Assembly: GCF_006438725.1 (NCBI RefSeq)
Contig: NZ_RCZD01000004.1
Coordinates: 310,001-374,000 of the forward strand
Source: Ewingella americana
Lineage (GTDB): Bacteria; Pseudomonadota; Gammaproteobacteria; Enterobacterales; Enterobacteriaceae
DNA length: 64,000 nt
Direction of reading: 5' to 3'
The position numbers and the translations under genes were made by a program. Shown here piece by piece: positions 28,186-37,251 of the stretch. The first letter of the stretch is position 1, and each line of letters starts with the position of its first letter. The notes under the pieces were generated by a model. It ran no database searches, was not told where the DNA came from, and saw only the letters and a program-made list of their open reading frames with translations.

Positions 28186-29307
28186 ATGGATTATCAACTC
28201 GATTTGGACTGGACAGACTTCTTACAACGTTACTGGCAAAAGCGCCCTGTCGTGCTTAAGCGTGGCTTCAAAAATTTCGTTGACCCTCTCTCCCCTGATG
28301 AGCTGGCTGGTCTGGCAATGGAAAGCGAAGTAGACAGCCGTCTGGTCAGTCATGAGGATGGCCGCTGGCAGGTCAGTCACGGTCCATTTGAAAGTTATGA
28401 TCATCTGGGTGAAAACAACTGGTCGATTCTGGTTCAGGCCGTGGATCACTGGCATGAACCCTCTGCTCGCCTGATGCACCCTTTCCGCCATATTCCTGAC
28501 TGGCGCATGGATGACCTGATGATTTCCTATTCAGTACCAGGCGGCGGCGTTGGCCCGCATTTTGATCAGTACGACGTATTTATCATTCAGGGAACTGGCC
28601 GCCGTCGCTGGCGGGTGGGTGAAAAAGTCCCAATGAAACAGCACTGCCCGCATCCCGATTTACTGCAAGTCCAGCCCTTCGATGCCATCATTGACGAAGA
28701 ACTGGAACCGGGCGATATCATCTATATTCCACCGGGTTTCCCGCATGAAGGCTATTCGCTGGAAAACTCGCTCAACTACTCGGTCGGCTTCCGTGCACCC
28801 AATGCCCGCGAGATGATCAGTGGTTATGCCGATTACGTCCTGTCCCGCGAATTGGGCAGTAAACGTTATGGAGACCCTGAACTGGTTGAACGCGAACACC
28901 CGGCGCTGGTGTTGCCCGAAGAAATTGACAGCCTGCAAAACATGATTTTGGAGTTAGTGGGTAACCCAGAACATTTTGACAGCTGGTTTGGTGAATTTAT
29001 TTCCCAGTCACGCCATGAGCTGGATCTGGCACCGCCGGAGCCGCCGTATCAGGCGGGTGAGATTTATGAGCTACTGGAGTCAGGTGAAACACTGCAACGC
29101 CTCAGCGGTCTGCGTGTCGTGCGCATTGGTGACGTATGCTACGTCAACGGTGAAGCGATGGTCACTGAACAGATGGCTGCAGCCGATGCCATAACTCGCC
29201 ATTTTACGGTGACCCGTGAGATGCTGGGCGCGGCGCTGGAGGATCCGTCCTTCCTCGCCCTGCTCTCTGCGCTGATTAACAACGGCTACTGGTATTTCAA
29301 CGATTAA
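28186..29307 (+). CDS. roxA: Ribosomal protein uL16 3-hydroxylase RoxA (YcfD)
   Basis: A 373-residue JmjC-type Fe(II)/2-oxoglutarate oxygenase that hydroxylates an arginine of ribosomal protein L16. The iron ligands are His125 and Asp127 (PHFDQYD) and His187 (GFPHEGYS), matching E. coli positions. The C-terminal winged-helix part is present. I chose MDYQLDLDW at 28186 with AAGGG upstream and by family length; the frame opens earlier at 28123 without support. It follows phoPQ as in E. coli but is then separated from pepT by an extra gene cluster. Confidence 0.96.
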   Translation: MDYQLDLDWTDFLQRYWQKRPVVLKRGFKNFVDPLSPDELAGLAMESEVDSRLVSHEDGRWQVSHGPFESYDHLGENNWSILVQAVDHWHEPSARLMHPFRHIPDWRMDDLMISYSVPGGGVGPHFDQYDVFIIQGTGRRRWRVGEKVPMKQHCPHPDLLQVQPFDAIIDEELEPGDIIYIPPGFPHEGYSLENSLNYSVGFRAPNAREMISGYADYVLSRELGSKRYGDPELVEREHPALVLPEEIDSLQNMILELVGNPEHFDSWFGEFISQSRHELDLAPPEPPYQAGEIYELLESGETLQRLSGLRVVRIGDVCYVNGEAMVTEQMAAADAITRHFTVTREMLGAALEDPSFLALLSALINNGYWYFND

Positions 29308-29319
29308 ATTCATTTCATA

Positions 29320-29345
29320 AAAAAGGGCATTTTAATGCCCTTTTC
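29320..29345. terminator. Terminator between roxA and the paralogue cluster
   Basis: The stem AAAAGGGCAT/ATGCCCTTTT with loop TTTA works on both strands and separates roxA from the leftward paralogue genes. Confidence 0.8.
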
Positions 29346-29390
29346 ATTTAGCTCAAGCGTAATTACGTTTGAAAATAAAAGTGTGTACTT

Positions 29391-29990
29391 TTATTCTATC
29401 CTGATTTTAAGCGCCATATTATTATCGCGAAGTGTATTACATACCGCTGCAATCTGCTTTGGGGTAGAAATAGAGAAACGATCCACCATGAATCCAAATT
29501 TTTTATCTCTCAAGTGGGAATTTGCCAACCCTGTTTTTAATATCCTGTTAACAATACATGCGCCGTTCTTTGAAATAGCATGAAACGAGGGATGATCTTT
29601 TTTATGGCAAATCTCCCGCCATGTTTTTCTCATCGCCGAACTATTTAGACTTTTTACGCCATAAAGTACATCGGGTCCACGCCTCTCTATACCATAATCA
29701 ATTTCATAATTGTTTGCTACTGCAGCCTGATACTTGTGTAACAAGACTCTCCCCCCAGCAATGTTGGGCCGCCAACTGACGTAGTTGCTTTCATTATCGA
29801 GGTGGCCTATAAACATTGATGCATGCCCCATTCGAATACCTTTTGAATACCAGATTAATACCCATACATTAATTTCGCTGGTGAATTCATAATATGAAGA
29901 TCTGAGTTTCGCAAACTCTTTCAGTTCGACCAAGTCTTTTAAACCTAACAAAATAAAAAATCCCAAAATATAACCATAAAAATTCGCCAC
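29391..29990 (-). CDS. Paralogue 1: possible permuted papain-fold protein, membrane-anchored
   Basis: A 199-residue protein of a family I cannot name. It shares with its neighbours the motifs MGHASMFIG, YVSWRPN, YGVKSL and SKNGACIVNRILKTGL. A His motif before a Cys motif suggests a permuted NlpC/P60-like fold (inference). Here the NC of the other copies is NG, and the nearest Cys is two residues later, so activity is doubtful. A hydrophobic N-terminus (YGYILGFFILLGL) could be a membrane anchor. It starts at GTG 29990, with ATAAGG upstream, 12 bp after paralogue 2. Confidence 0.6.
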   Translation of the reverse strand: MANFYGYILGFFILLGLKDLVELKEFAKLRSSYYEFTSEINVWVLIWYSKGIRMGHASMFIGHLDNESNYVSWRPNIAGGRVLLHKYQAAVANNYEIDYGIERRGPDVLYGVKSLNSSAMRKTWREICHKKDHPSFHAISKNGACIVNRILKTGLANSHLRDKKFGFMVDRFSISTPKQIAAVCNTLRDNNMALKIRIE

Positions 29991-30002
29991 AAAGCCTTAT
30001 CT

Positions 30003-30600
30003 TCAGCGCAACCGAAATATAACGTCAAAAATACTGGAATGGTCTAATTTAGCATGCATTTTTATTTTTACCGCCATATTGTTATCACGCAAGTTATTAC
30101 AAACCACAGCGACCCGTTTCGGGGTACACGTATAAAAACCACCGTCCATCACGCCAAACACTTTATGCCTAAGAGGAGAGTGTACTAAGCCAGCCTTCAG
30201 TATTCTCCTAACAATACTTGAGCAATTTTTTGACATTAATGTAAATGATGCATTTTCTTTAATACAAATATCCCGCCAGGCAATTCTCATTGCGTAATCA
30301 TCCAATCCTTTCAATCCATACACTACGTCTGGCACTCTCTTTTCTAAAGAACAGTCAGCTTCATAGCCATTAGATACTCCCGCTGGATATTTTACGAAAT
30401 AGCTTACATGTCCGTGATATTGCGGCCACCAACTTACGCAGGAACTTTGTTTCGATATATCACCAATAAACATTGAGGCATGCCCCATATCATGACTATT
30501 GGCATACCAAATAAATAACCTGATCAACATCACTTGAGGTCACTTTTCGCCTAATAAAATCTCTAATACCTTGAGTCTGTTCTAAAAAAGACAAATTAAA
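30003..30600 (-). pseudogene. Paralogue 2, frameshifted near its start
   Basis: The frame from 30533 (GTG-ATG) gives 176 residues with MGHASMFIGD, YVSWWPQY, DCSLEKRVPDVVYGLKGL and SKNCSSIVRRILKAGL, the complete His-Cys motif set. The expected N-terminus (FLEQTQGIRDFIRRKV), homologous to LQQIQDFIAAKSW of paralogue 3, is present upstream to about 30600 but in another frame, with the shift near 30515. The gene is therefore probably broken, unless the short form starting at 30533 is made; that start has no good ribosome binding site. Confidence 0.6.
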
Positions 30601-30665
30601 TTCTCCATGAGATGTAAAATACAATGCTTAATTAAGAAAATTACGGTTGTAATCTAATGAGATAC

Positions 30666-31313
30666 CTAGCGTAATCTTATCAGGGTTTTAAATAATGATT
30701 TTTTACTATTACGCTCAGGCACAACTATTTTCCAGGCCGCATTATTATCCCGTAACAAATTACAAATAACAGCGATCCGTTTAGGCGTCCAAATATATTG
30801 GCTACCATAAAACATCCCAAGTACACGATGTCTTAATGGTGAACGGGTTAAACCGGCTTTAAGCACGCGACTGACAATTGATGCACAATTTTTAGAGAGT
30901 GGAGAGAATGATTAATTTTACCGACTCACTATATTATGCCAGGCCATCTGCATTTCACGGACATCTAATCCCCGCAGGCCATAAATCACATGCGGACTAT
31001 TTTCCTCAGAAAAACAGTCCATATCATAGCTGCTTGTTTCAAATTCATAATTTTGCGTTTCTGGATTTAAAGTCGATTGTCTAAGTGAAGGGCTCTTGCG
31101 GAAAAATTCCGATATTCCCTCCCTTGTATTTTTAGGCCACCAACTGACATAAGGACTTTCTATCGATAGATCGCCTATCAACATGGCGGCATGCCCCAGA
31201 TGTCCATCCTCAGGATACCAGACAAACACCCATGCATTGATCTCATTTTTAAAGTAACAATCCCACGATTTAGCCGCGATAAAATCTTGTATCTGTTGAA
31301 GCGTAGTGAACAT
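30666..31313 (-). pseudogene. Paralogue 3, split by two in-frame stops
   Basis: The first part (131 residues) begins MFTTLQQIQDFIAAKSWDCY and carries LGHAAMLIGD and YVSWWPKNT; it ends at TAA 30918. The same frame continues through a second TAA two codons later into SFSPLSKNCASIVSRVLKAG and on to LFKTLIRLR. Alignment with paralogue 2 needs no gaps across the stops, so two nonsense changes disrupted an otherwise full-length 215-codon gene. It differs from the others by a longer insertion before the YGLRGL motif. Confidence 0.72.
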
Positions 31314-31572
31314 AATTACTCCATTTAATAAAACATTCCATTTTATAACCTCGCCATAAAAACCATAGATAATGACGAAATAAGATCGTCATATTCAATA
31401 AAATAAGGCATCTTGTCAAATCAATATACCATTTACTTAATAAGTATAATTAGAGTAAATAAATAAAATTGGAATATATTATTTTTGAATAAAAGGAGAA
31501 AGAATAAAAACTTGCAGAAAAAATTAGAAAGGCATTACCGGTAATGACCCATTACCGGTAATGGGTCAAGGC
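31314..31572. promoter_or_regulatory. AT-rich gap between the paralogue cluster and pepT
   Basis: This gap should contain the promoter of the leftward paralogue cluster. Its right end holds two tandem palindromes (31533-31567). No further gene is visible. Confidence 0.45.
31533..31567. repeat. Tandem CATTACCGGTAATG palindromes at the pepT 3' end
   Basis: CATTACCGGTAATG occurs at 31533-31546 and again at 31550-31563, 17 bp apart. The second is extended to a perfect 22-bp palindrome (31546-31567) by GACC/GGTC. On the minus strand the sequence beyond is A/T-rich with a TTTTTTC run, so it may act as the pepT terminator. The perfect symmetry without a loop would also suit a protein-binding site. 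Confidence 0.7.
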
Positions 31573-32805
31573 TCAACCACGCGCTCTATTGGCGGTGAGC
31601 TCAGCAATGCGCATGATCACCTCCACAGCTTTTTCCATCCCCTCGAGCGTAATGAACTCATGCTTACCGTGGAAGTTATATCCGCCGGTAAAAATATTCG
31701 GACAAGGTAGACCACGGAATGAGAGCTGTGCGCCATCCGTACCACCACGGATCGGTTTCATCACCGGTTCAATATCGCACGCCAGCATCGCTTGTTTTGC
31801 AATTTCAATAATGTGCGGATGCTGCGTCACTTTGTCATGCATATTGTAATAATGATCATCAAGCGTCACCTCAATATAACAATCTCGGTGTAGCCCTTTA
31901 CCGACCACGTGGGCGACATCAATGATTTTTTGTTTGCGGGCTTCGAAATTGATTTTGTCAAAATCCCGGATGATATAATGCATCTCCGCGCGCTCAACCG
32001 TGCCTTTCATTGACGTCAGATGGTAAAAGCCTTCATAATTTTCAGTATTTTCGGGAGTTTCAACGACCGGTAATTCATTGTGGAAACGGGCAGCCAGCGA
32101 CAACGCATTGACCATTACACCTTTGGCACTGCCAGGATGCACATTATTACCCACAATTTTTATGGTGGCTGACGCCGCATTGAAGTTTTCAAACTCCAGC
32201 TCACCTACGCCACCGCCATCTACGGTATAGGCCCACTCAGCGCCAAATGCTGGAATATCAAAAGATTGTGCCCCTTTGCCGATCTCTTCATCTGGCGTGA
32301 ACGCCACCCGCAGCGGGCCGTGTGGCTGGTGGCTATTTTTGAGCCTCACCATCGCGGTGATAATGGCGGCGATCCCGGCTTTGTCATCTGCACCTAGCAG
32401 CGTTTTGCCGTCAGTGGTGATCAAGGTCTGGCCGAGCAGTTGGTGCAGCACCGGAAACATCACGGGTGATAGCACTTCGTCGCCGTTGCCGAGCGCAATA
32501 TCACCGCCACGATAATTCTCGACGATCTGCGGATTGACGTGTTTCGCAGTAAAGTCCGGTGCAGTATCCAAATGGGAAATGAAACCAATGGTCGGAACCT
32601 GCCAGGCGACATTGCCAGGCAACGTGCCCATGACGCAACCTTTGTCGTTGAGCGTAACCTGGTCGAACCCCAGTTCAATCATCTCGTTACGTAATTCACG
32701 TGCCAGCTTCATTTGCCCTTCAGTACTGGGCGTATGCCTGACATTGGCTTTCGATTGGGTATCAAATGAAACGTAGTGGAAGAAACGATCGAGCAACTTA
32801 TCCAT
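31573..32805 (-). CDS. pepT: Peptidase T (tripeptide aminopeptidase)
   Basis: A 410-residue zinc M20 peptidase removing N-terminal residues from tripeptides in the cytosol. The metal-site motifs are [31 protein letters not shown] and [12 protein letters not shown], with a further late His in [11 protein letters not shown]. Length and sequence match E. coli PepT. Translation runs to a stop at 31573, next to the palindrome pair. In E. coli pepT is FNR-activated; I could not identify a convincing FNR site upstream here. Confidence 0.97.
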   Translation of the reverse strand: MDKLLDRFFHYVSFDTQSKANVRHTPSTEGQMKLARELRNEMIELGFDQVTLNDKGCVMGTLPGNVAWQVPTIGFISHLDTAPDFTAKHVNPQIVENYRGGDIALGNGDEVLSPVMFPVLHQLLGQTLITTDGKTLLGADDKAGIAAIITAMVRLKNSHQPHGPLRVAFTPDEEIGKGAQSFDIPAFGAEWAYTVDGGGVGELEFENFNAASATIKIVGNNVHPGSAKGVMVNALSLAARFHNELPVVETPENTENYEGFYHLTSMKGTVERAEMHYIIRDFDKINFEARKQKIIDVAHVVGKGLHRDCYIEVTLDDHYYNMHDKVTQHPHIIEIAKQAMLACDIEPVMKPIRGGTDGAQLSFRGLPCPNIFTGGYNFHGKHEFITLEGMEKAVEVIMRIAELTANRARG

Positions 32806-32979
32806 ATTTAGGTATCCTCTGGCAGTTGACTTTTATTATGCGCAGCATGAATACCGCAAATATTGCGTCAGGTCATTTTTCCCCAAGTTTAGTGGAGGAA
32901 GTGTTCTGCACCGGCGCAATTTTTACTGAATTTCGCGAAATAGAGGGAAAAAACGAGGGAAAAGAGGGAAAAAGCCCGG

Positions 32980-33810
32980 CTAGTGCCAGGCATTATCTTC
33001 TTTGGTCAAAAAAGCGTGAACAAACTCGGGGACGACCTCACTGGCAAGGCCGTACTTTTTCTCGTCAAATTCACTTTCGACCTGACTCGGCTCGAGATTC
33101 AGCTCAATCGTAAAAGCGCCCCCCAGACGCGCTTCATGGACAAAACCCGCAGCCGGATAAACATGGCCCGAAGTGCCGATAGAAATGAAGAAATCTGCTT
33201 TCGCCAGTGCCTGATAGATTTCATCCATGCCAATGGGCATCTCACCAAACCAGACAATATGCGGACGCAGGGGCGCGGGGAACTGGCAGCAGTGGCACTT
33301 ATCATTCACGCTAAGATCGCGCGGCCAGTCGAATACGTGCCCAGACGCGGTACAACGCACTTTAAGCAGTTCACCATGCATGTGCATGACGCGCTTGTTG
33401 CCCGCACGCTCATGCAGATTGTCGATGTTCTGCGTCACGAGCAAAAAGTTATCGCCCAGCGCATCTTCCAGCATTGCCAGCGCCTTGTGCGCTGCGTTCG
33501 GTTGGATCTCAGGCTGTTGTAACTGCTGACGGCGCGCATTATAAAATGCCTGCACCCGTTCAGGGTCACGGCGATAGCCTTCCGGGGTAGCAACGTCCTC
33601 GACGTTATGTTCTTCCCATAACCCGTCCGCCGCGCGGAAGGTGCGGATGCCCGACTCCGCAGAAATCCCTGCACCGGTCAGGACCACGACAAACGGCCGT
33701 TTCAATGACGCTGCAGCCATATTGTCACGATGGAAAATACTTGAGCGAAAACGTTGGTGTCGTATGCGCTTATTTTTGCGAAACCGACACAGACGATGGC
33801 GTGTGCGCAT
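32980..33810 (-). CDS. cobB: NAD-dependent protein deacylase CobB (sirtuin)
   Basis: A 276-residue class III sirtuin removing acetyl and succinyl groups from lysines of proteins such as Acs. NAD-binding motifs are [15 protein letters not shown] and [12 protein letters not shown]; the catalytic His is in MHMHGELL; the zinc site uses the Cys of KVRCTASG and KCHCCQFP. The N-terminal Arg-rich extension ([16 protein letters not shown]) corresponds to the long E. coli form. Unlike E. coli there is no nagK gene between cobB and lolE. Confidence 0.96.
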   Translation of the reverse strand: MRTRHRLCRFRKNKRIRHQRFRSSIFHRDNMAAASLKRPFVVVLTGAGISAESGIRTFRAADGLWEEHNVEDVATPEGYRRDPERVQAFYNARRQQLQQPEIQPNAAHKALAMLEDALGDNFLLVTQNIDNLHERAGNKRVMHMHGELLKVRCTASGHVFDWPRDLSVNDKCHCCQFPAPLRPHIVWFGEMPIGMDEIYQALAKADFFISIGTSGHVYPAAGFVHEARLGGAFTIELNLEPSQVESEFDEKKYGLASEVVPEFVHAFLTKEDNAWH

Positions 33811-33845
33811 AAGTGCTCCTGCTTTTACAAGTCTGTTAAAAGTTT

Positions 33846-35096
33846 CTACTGGCCGCCACTGAGTACGCGTGCCGGATCAATGCGGCTGGCGCGCCGCGCC
33901 GGATACCAACTGGCAACAAGGCTAAGTACCAGCGCGGTAAACAGCACGCCCGCAACGTCCAGCCAGTGAAGTTCCGACGGTAAAAAGTCGATAAAATAAA
34001 TATCGCCCGACAGGAATTGATGTCCGGTAATTTTTTGCAGCGCATTGATAATATTGGTCAGTTGATATGACGCAATCACACCCACCACCACGCCGCAGAG
34101 ACTGCCCACCAGCCCGGCTAACAAACCATACCAGATGAATACCGCACGAATAAGCCCGTCTTTGGCGCCGAGTGTACGCAGAATCGCAATATCACTGCTT
34201 TTATCTTTTACGGCCATCACCAGCGTCGAGACGATATTAAAACAGGCCACGCCGATTACCAGCACCATGGCCATATACATGATGGCACGCACCATTTGGA
34301 TATCACGGTACATGTAACCATAGGTGCCGATCCAGCTGCTGATATAAACATAGGCCTGCGTCACTTCACCGGCATCACGCACCAGTTTCTGCGCAGCAAA
34401 AACATCATTCACTTTGATATCAATGCCGGTGACGCTGCTGCCCATGTCCTGATACTGCTGGGCATCTGCCAGCGGTACCATGGCTAAACTGTGGTCGAGC
34501 TGACCGCTTAACTGCAAGATTCCGGTGACGTGCAGACGGATGCGTTTAGGCTGGAGCAGCTTCATTTCCGGGTCGCTGTTCGGGATCATCACCCTAACCC
34601 AGTCATCCTGTTTTACGCCAATGGCATCGGCGACGCCTTTACCCAGAATGACCTGCTGTTCGCCCGCTTTAAAACTCTGCCAGGCATTACCCAGGACAAA
34701 ACTCGGTGCTGCGCTGACGCGGGATTCCTGCTGGGGGTCAACCCCTTTGAGTTTGATCGCGCGCAGCTTGGCGCCGTGTTCAATCAGACCGTTAAATTCA
34801 ACATAAGGTGCCGCAGCAGCGATGCCTGGCACTTTTTCAATGCGTTCCTGCACGCCCTGCCAGCCGTCAAATGGCTGATTGACCGGGCGTATTTCGCCGT
34901 GTGGTACCACGGCAAGCACGCGTTCTTTCAATTCCCGCTCAAAACCGTTCATGGCACTGAGGCCAACAATCAGCACCGCCACGCCCAACGCGATGCCGAG
35001 CGTCGAAATGATCGAAATCAGCGACACCATACCGCTGCGGCGGCGGCCACGGCTAAAGCGCAGGCCGATTAAAAGAGAAAATGGGATAGCTGACAT
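33846..35096 (-). CDS. lolE: Lipoprotein-releasing system membrane subunit LolE
   Basis: A 416-residue inner-membrane subunit of the LolCDE ABC complex, which extracts outer-membrane lipoproteins and passes them to LolA. The N-terminal helix follows [17 protein letters not shown]; a large periplasmic domain and three C-terminal helices (around 265-290, 310-335 and 375-395) complete the MacB-like fold. The start ATG at 35096 overlaps the lolD stop (TGATG). It is the last gene of lolCDE. Confidence 0.96.
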   Translation of the reverse strand: MSAIPFSLLIGLRFSRGRRRSGMVSLISIISTLGIALGVAVLIVGLSAMNGFERELKERVLAVVPHGEIRPVNQPFDGWQGVQERIEKVPGIAAAAPYVEFNGLIEHGAKLRAIKLKGVDPQQESRVSAAPSFVLGNAWQSFKAGEQQVILGKGVADAIGVKQDDWVRVMIPNSDPEMKLLQPKRIRLHVTGILQLSGQLDHSLAMVPLADAQQYQDMGSSVTGIDIKVNDVFAAQKLVRDAGEVTQAYVYISSWIGTYGYMYRDIQMVRAIMYMAMVLVIGVACFNIVSTLVMAVKDKSSDIAILRTLGAKDGLIRAVFIWYGLLAGLVGSLCGVVVGVIASYQLTNIINALQKITGHQFLSGDIYFIDFLPSELHWLDVAGVLFTALVLSLVASWYPARRASRIDPARVLSGGQ

Positions 35097-35818
35097 CACT
35101 TAGCTCCCAGCAGGGTCGAATCCTGTTGCAACTTCCCGTCACGCATCTCCAACTGACGGTTCATGCGCTTGGCCAGTTGCAGGTCATGGGTGACGACCAA
35201 AAAGGCCGTGCCCTGACGCACATTCAATTCCCCCAGCAGGTCGAAAATGCTGTCTGCGTTTTTTTGGTCCAGGTTACCGGTCGGTTCATCAGCCAGTACC
35301 AGCGACGGGTTGTTCACCAGTGCACGGGCAATGGCCACACGCTGACGCTCGCCGCCAGAGAGTTCAGACGGGCGGTGTTTGCTACGGTGTTGCAGGCCAA
35401 CTGCCGCCAGCATCGCCATGGATTTTTCTTCCACGTCAGCAGCTTTGCCTTTACCAATTAACAGCGGCATGCCGACGTTTTCCATCGCGGTAAAATCTGG
35501 CAGTAAATGGTGGAACTGGTAGATAAAGCCCAGTTCGCGATTACGCAATTCGGCCTTAGCTGCGGAAGACATCGTATTGAGCGAAGTGCCTTTAAACACG
35601 ACTTTGCCGGACGTCGGGGAATCAAGGCCACCCAGCAGATGCAAAAGAGTGCTTTTACCTGAACCAGAGCTGCCGACAATCGCCATCATTTCGCCCGGCT
35701 GGATAGCAAAAGAGACATCGCGCAGCACGTCGGTGTGCATTTTACCTTCCGTGTAAGTCTTACAGAGGTTTTCGCACTGCAATAATAGGTCGCCCTGCGA
35801 TGATAAAATGTTACTCAT
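35096..35818 (-). CDS. lolD: Lipoprotein-releasing system ATPase LolD
   Basis: The 240-residue ATPase of LolCDE. Walker [10 protein letters not shown] is at 49-57, the ABC signature LSGGERQR at 153-160 and Walker [10 protein letters not shown] near 173-181; the Q-loop [10 protein letters not shown] includes the LolD-typical [11 protein letters not shown]. It overlaps both neighbours, eight bases with lolC and by TGATG with lolE, so the three are translationally coupled. Confidence 0.97.
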   Translation of the reverse strand: MSNILSSQGDLLLQCENLCKTYTEGKMHTDVLRDVSFAIQPGEMMAIVGSSGSGKSTLLHLLGGLDSPTSGKVVFKGTSLNTMSSAAKAELRNRELGFIYQFHHLLPDFTAMENVGMPLLIGKGKAADVEEKSMAMLAAVGLQHRSKHRPSELSGGERQRVAIARALVNNPSLVLADEPTGNLDQKNADSIFDLLGELNVRQGTAFLVVTHDLQLAKRMNRQLEMRDGKLQQDSTLLGAK

Positions 35819-37013
35819 AACGTAAAGCCTCTGCAGGTTGGGCGGCAGCTGCGCGCCACGAAGGGTAAAGCGTAGATAATAAAGCGATCGCCATGGCGAT
35901 CAGCGCGATAATCAGCACTTGTGGGGTTTCGATGTCCACGGGTAGTGAAGCGCCATCGAGCATCAGGCCAATCGCAGGCATGATGTTATTCAACTGGGTA
36001 GCCAGTACCACGCCGAGCACAGCACCGAGCAGCGCGCCGATGATCCCAGCACTCGCCCCCTGCACCATAAACACCGCCATGATCTGACGGCGGGTCAGTC
36101 CCTGCGTTTGCAGAATCGCCACTTCGCCCTGCTTCTCCATTACCAGCAGGCCGAGGGAAGTAATGATGTTAAAAGCCGCCACGGCAACGATCAGGCTCAG
36201 CAGCAGACCCATCATGTTTTTTTCCATGCGCACCGCCTGGAATAACTCACCGCGACGTTCGCGCCAGTCTTTCCACTCGGTGCCTTTCGGCAGGGTTTGC
36301 GCGCTGAGGCTATCAACATCCAGCGGCTTGTCGAGGAACAGACGCCAACCGGTGACATACCCTTTCGGGTAGAGCATCAGGCGGGATGCATCCTGCTGAT
36401 TAACCAGCATCTGGTAGCCGTCCACTTCACTGTTGGCGGCAAAGGTTCCGGCAACGGTGAACAGGCGCTGGCTGGGAATGCGGCCCATTGGGGTGAACTG
36501 GCTGACGCTGGTGACCATCAGACGCAACTGGTCGCCGCGTTTGACTTTCAGCTGTTGTGCCAGTTGGTCGCCGAGAATGACGTTGTACTGACCCGGTTGC
36601 AGCACCTGTTGATTCACCGCCACCATATAATTGGAGAGCGGGTCTTTCTCATCAGGATTCACGCCCAGCATCACGCCGACGGCCACACTGCCGGGGCTTT
36701 GCAGCACCACGTCGCCGGTGGTCAGTGGCACGGCGCGGGTTACGCCCCTCAGCGCAGCGACATCGCCATGAGTGATTTTTTGGGGATCCAGCGACCCCTG
36801 TGCCGTGGTCACCAACGCCTGAGGCATCAGACCCAGAATGTTACCCTCCAGATCCTTCTCAAAACCGTTCATGACCGATAACACCGTCACCAGCGCCATC
36901 ACCCCGAGGGTAATACCGATGGTAGAAAGCCAGGAGACAAACCGCCCAAAGCGGTCTGAAGCACGCCCGCGCATGTAGCGCAGGCCTATAAATAACGCGA
37001 CAGGTTGATACAT
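35811..37013 (-). CDS. lolC: Lipoprotein-releasing system membrane subunit LolC
   Basis: A 400-residue inner-membrane subunit that pairs with LolE and recruits LolA. It begins [20 protein letters not shown], has the first helix at about 25-50, a periplasmic domain, and three C-terminal helices. It is paralogous to LolE along its length. It is first in the lolCDE operon and divergent from mfd, so the 238-bp gap between them should hold both promoters. Confidence 0.96.
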   Translation of the reverse strand: MYQPVALFIGLRYMRGRASDRFGRFVSWLSTIGITLGVMALVTVLSVMNGFEKDLEGNILGLMPQALVTTAQGSLDPQKITHGDVAALRGVTRAVPLTTGDVVLQSPGSVAVGVMLGVNPDEKDPLSNYMVAVNQQVLQPGQYNVILGDQLAQQLKVKRGDQLRLMVTSVSQFTPMGRIPSQRLFTVAGTFAANSEVDGYQMLVNQQDASRLMLYPKGYVTGWRLFLDKPLDVDSLSAQTLPKGTEWKDWRERRGELFQAVRMEKNMMGLLLSLIVAVAAFNIITSLGLLVMEKQGEVAILQTQGLTRRQIMAVFMVQGASAGIIGALLGAVLGVVLATQLNNIMPAIGLMLDGASLPVDIETPQVLIIALIAMAIALLSTLYPSWRAAAAQPAEALRYE

Positions 37014-37251
37014 GACATCCGTTTTACGTGCTTGGCCGTGTTAAGTGCATGGCGCAGACTAAAGTGATCAAGGATAATAAAGGCTAGTCCCGCTTTATGG
37101 AACCACTAACGGTATTAACCCCCCGGCTTTATTGTCTTTTATAGATTTTATTATTGGATAATCGGGTTGACCCCGATAAGCACAGCATCGCAAGATACGC
37201 TCTGCAAATCAGGTCCAGATGGCCGCCGACAACGAGATAACAAAATAGCCT

